From: JBHIDJ01 sp046760105
GTDB taxonomy: Bacteria > Pseudomonadota > Gammaproteobacteria > Acidiferrobacterales > SPGG2
NCBI GenBank assembly: GCA_046760105.1
Contig: JBHIDJ010000006.1
Span: forward strand, 1 to 64,000
Direction: 5' to 3'
DNA length: 64,000 nucleotides
Below are positions 62,515 to 64,000 of the stretch, piece after piece. The translations under genes were made by a program, and so were the position numbers. Positions within the stretch are counted from its first letter, which is position 1; every line of letters starts with the position of its first letter. The notes below the pieces were generated by a model. It was not told the origin of the DNA, searched no databases, and was given only the letters and a program-made list of their open reading frames with translations.

Positions 62515-64000
62515 AGCACTGGCGGGTACAACAACCTGGCGAGCATGCCGTGGCAACCCTGGATGTCGCCGGCGCATCGGCCAACATCCTCACCCATGAA
62601 GTGCTGCATGAGTTCGATGAAGTCATCACCGAGCTCGAAAAACAACCGCCGACGGGGCTCATCATCTGCTCGGGGAAAACCACGGGCTTTATCGTCGGCG
62701 CCGACGTGCGCGAGTTCGAAAACATCAATGACTCGGCACGTGCCGCCGAGCTCGCGCGTGCTGGGCAACACGTGCTCAATCGGTTGGCGCAGCTTCCATT
62801 TCCCACGACCGTGGTCATTAGCGGAAACTGCCTGGGCGGTGGACTGGAGCTGGCGCTCGCGTGCACCTACCGTGTGGCGTGCGATGACGCAGGCACGCGC
62901 TTGGGGCTACCGGAGGTGCGACTAGGCATCCACCCGGGGTTTGCCGGCACCGTACGGCTACCGGCGTTGATCGGCCCATTGCCTGCTTTGGACCTGATGT
63001 TGACCGGGCGCAGTGTGAGTGCCAGGCAGGCACACAAACTGGGGTTGGTGGATGACGTGGTGCCCGAGCGGCATTTGTTGGATGCAGCGGTCGCGTGTTT
63101 GGCAAAACGGCGGCCAACGCGAAAGTCGCGTTGGTCCAAGCGTCTACCGGGATGGTGGCCGATACGATCGGTGGTCTACCGCCGGGTGCTGCGACAGCTG
63201 CAAAAGAAAGTGAATCCCGACCACTACCCCGCCCCCTACCGCATCGTAGAATTGCGCAAGAGCCGCGGCACACAGGAGCAAGAAGCGATTTCCCTTGGCG
63301 AGTTGTTAGTCGGCCGTACCAGCCGCAACTTAGTGCACGTTTTTCTGCTGGGAGAAGAGCTCAAGCGCCAAGGGCGCGCACATCGACATGACGTCAAACA
63401 TGTGCACGTGATCGGGGCGGGGGTAATGGGGGGCGATATCGCGGCCTGGTCTGCATATAAGGGTTTTAGCGTCAGCCTCCAGGACCAGAACGCGGAAATC
63501 GTTGCCCGCGCCATAGAGCGTGCTGCCGAATTCTTTCAGAAGCGGCTCCGGGAGCCGCGTGCTGTCCAGCAGGCGTTGGACCGGCTGATGCCGGATATCG
63601 CGGGCGATGGCCTGCGACACGCTGATCTCGTGATCGAAGCGATCATCGAGGACGCCAGCGCTAAGCAGCAGCTATTTCGGCGGGTAGAGCAAATCGCCCC
63701 CAGGGAGGCTGTGCTTACGTCCAACACCTCTAGTATTCCCTTGGAGGCACTGTCATCGGCGCTGCATGACCCCATGCGTTTCGTGGGGCTGCACTACTTC
63801 AACCCCGTCGCGAAGATGCAGCTGGTCGAGGTGGTGCGCGGGGGGAAGACATCGGAGCTGGCGTTAAACCGTGCGCGCGCCTTTACCGTTGCGATCGACA
63901 AGCTGCCGCTCGTCGTCAGCAGCAGTCCCGGGTTTTTGGTGAATCGCATCTTGACACCGTATCTGATGGAGGCCATGAAGATGGTGGAAGAGGAGGTTCC
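62511..64000 (+). CDS. FadB/FadJ-like multifunctional beta-oxidation protein (3' end outside window)
   Basis: Open from GTG 62511 to the window end (496 codons seen). N-terminal enoyl-CoA hydratase domain (SGNCLGGGLELALAC near 110, PEVRLGIHPGFAGTVRLP near 140). Then a linker with a basic stretch KRRPTRKSRWSKR, NPDHYPAPYRIVELRKS, and a 3-hydroxyacyl-CoA dehydrogenase domain (NAD loop VIGAGVMGGDIAAW near 307, NTSSIPLEAL near 410, and the catalytic His in GLHYFNPVAKMQLVEV near 430). It pairs with the thiolase upstream. Confidence 0.93.
   Translation, partial: MKHWRVQQPGEHAVATLDVAGASANILTHEVLHEFDEVITELEKQPPTGLIICSGKTTGFIVGADVREFENINDSARAAELARAGQHVLNRLAQLPFPTTVVISGNCLGGGLELALACTYRVACDDAGTRLGLPEVRLGIHPGFAGTVRLPALIGPLPALDLMLTGRSVSARQAHKLGLVDDVVPERHLLDAAVACLAKRRPTRKSRWSKRLPGWWPIRSVVYRRVLRQLQKKVNPDHYPAPYRIVELRKSRGTQEQEAISLGELLVGRTSRNLVHVFLLGEELKRQGRAHRHDVKHVHVIGAGVMGGDIAAWSAYKGFSVSLQDQNAEIVARAIERAAEFFQKRLREPRAVQQALDRLMPDIAGDGLRHADLVIEAIIEDASAKQQLFRRVEQIAPREAVLTSNTSSIPLEALSSALHDPMRFVGLHYFNPVAKMQLVEVVRGGKTSELALNRARAFTVAIDKLPLVVSSSPGFLVNRILTPYLMEAMKMVEEEV

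Overview
The window is a chromosomal segment of a gammaproteobacterium, moderately GC-rich by eye. The order gyrB-recF-dnaN-dnaA / rpmH-rnpA-yidD-yidC-mnmE, then mnmG-rsmG-parA-parB-atp-glmU-glmS, is the conserved origin-proximal block of this class. Other gammaproteobacterial marks are polA-(sRNA)-engB-cytochrome c4 and hemL-thiE-thiD-rubredoxin. I cannot name the genus. No rRNA, tRNA, CRISPR array, insertion sequence or prophage was seen.

Layout. 1-5.2 kb: S-adenosylmethionine cycle (metK, ahcY), pip, apaH, apaG. 5.2-11.7 kb, minus strand: gyrB, recF, dnaN, dnaA, with a candidate oriC between dnaN and dnaA and two parS-like sites inside recF. 11.8-15.6 kb, plus strand: rpmH-rnpA-yidD-yidC-mnmE. 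15.6-19.5 kb, minus: a MoxR / DUF58 / transglutaminase operon. 19.6-25.7 kb: mnmG, two small secreted proteins (DUF2914, DUF302), rsmG, parAB and a Sel1-type protein. 25.9-33.1 kb: the complete F1Fo ATP synthase operon, followed by glmU and glmS. 36.8-44.2 kb, minus: a giant repeat-containing AsmA-like protein and small accessory genes (GST, TPR, SnoaL-like, a frameshifted VOC protein, AIG2-like, isochorismatase-like). 44.4-52.3 kb: uvrD, a diguanylate cyclase, a deacetylase-family gene, a LOG gene, polA. 52.4-57.7 kb: a structured sRNA locus, engB, cytochrome c4, a small sigma54-type gene, hemL, thiE, thiD, rubredoxin. 57.9-60.5 kb: a membrane-bound regulator with a degenerate AAA+ domain. 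61.2-64 kb: thiolase and a truncated FadB/FadJ-like gene.

How it works together. Replication initiation (dnaA, dnaN, gyrB), segregation (parA, parB and parS in recF), translation support (rpmH, rnpA, mnmE, mnmG, rsmG), membrane insertion (yidD, yidC) and energy (atp) sit around the origin. GlmU and GlmS feed cell-wall precursor synthesis.

Most unusual signals: (1) six intergenic inverted-repeat arrays built from degenerate 7-bp units, in two sequence families, two of them inside the atp operon; (2) a probable sigmaE-dependent sRNA of about 123 nt between polA and engB, in the position of Spot 42 / ErsA; (3) a 7TM-GAF-pseudoreceiver-dead AAA+-Fis protein; (4) a textbook -24/-12 promoter in front of an unrecognised 78-aa protein; (5) a 1239-aa AsmA-like protein with internal duplications.
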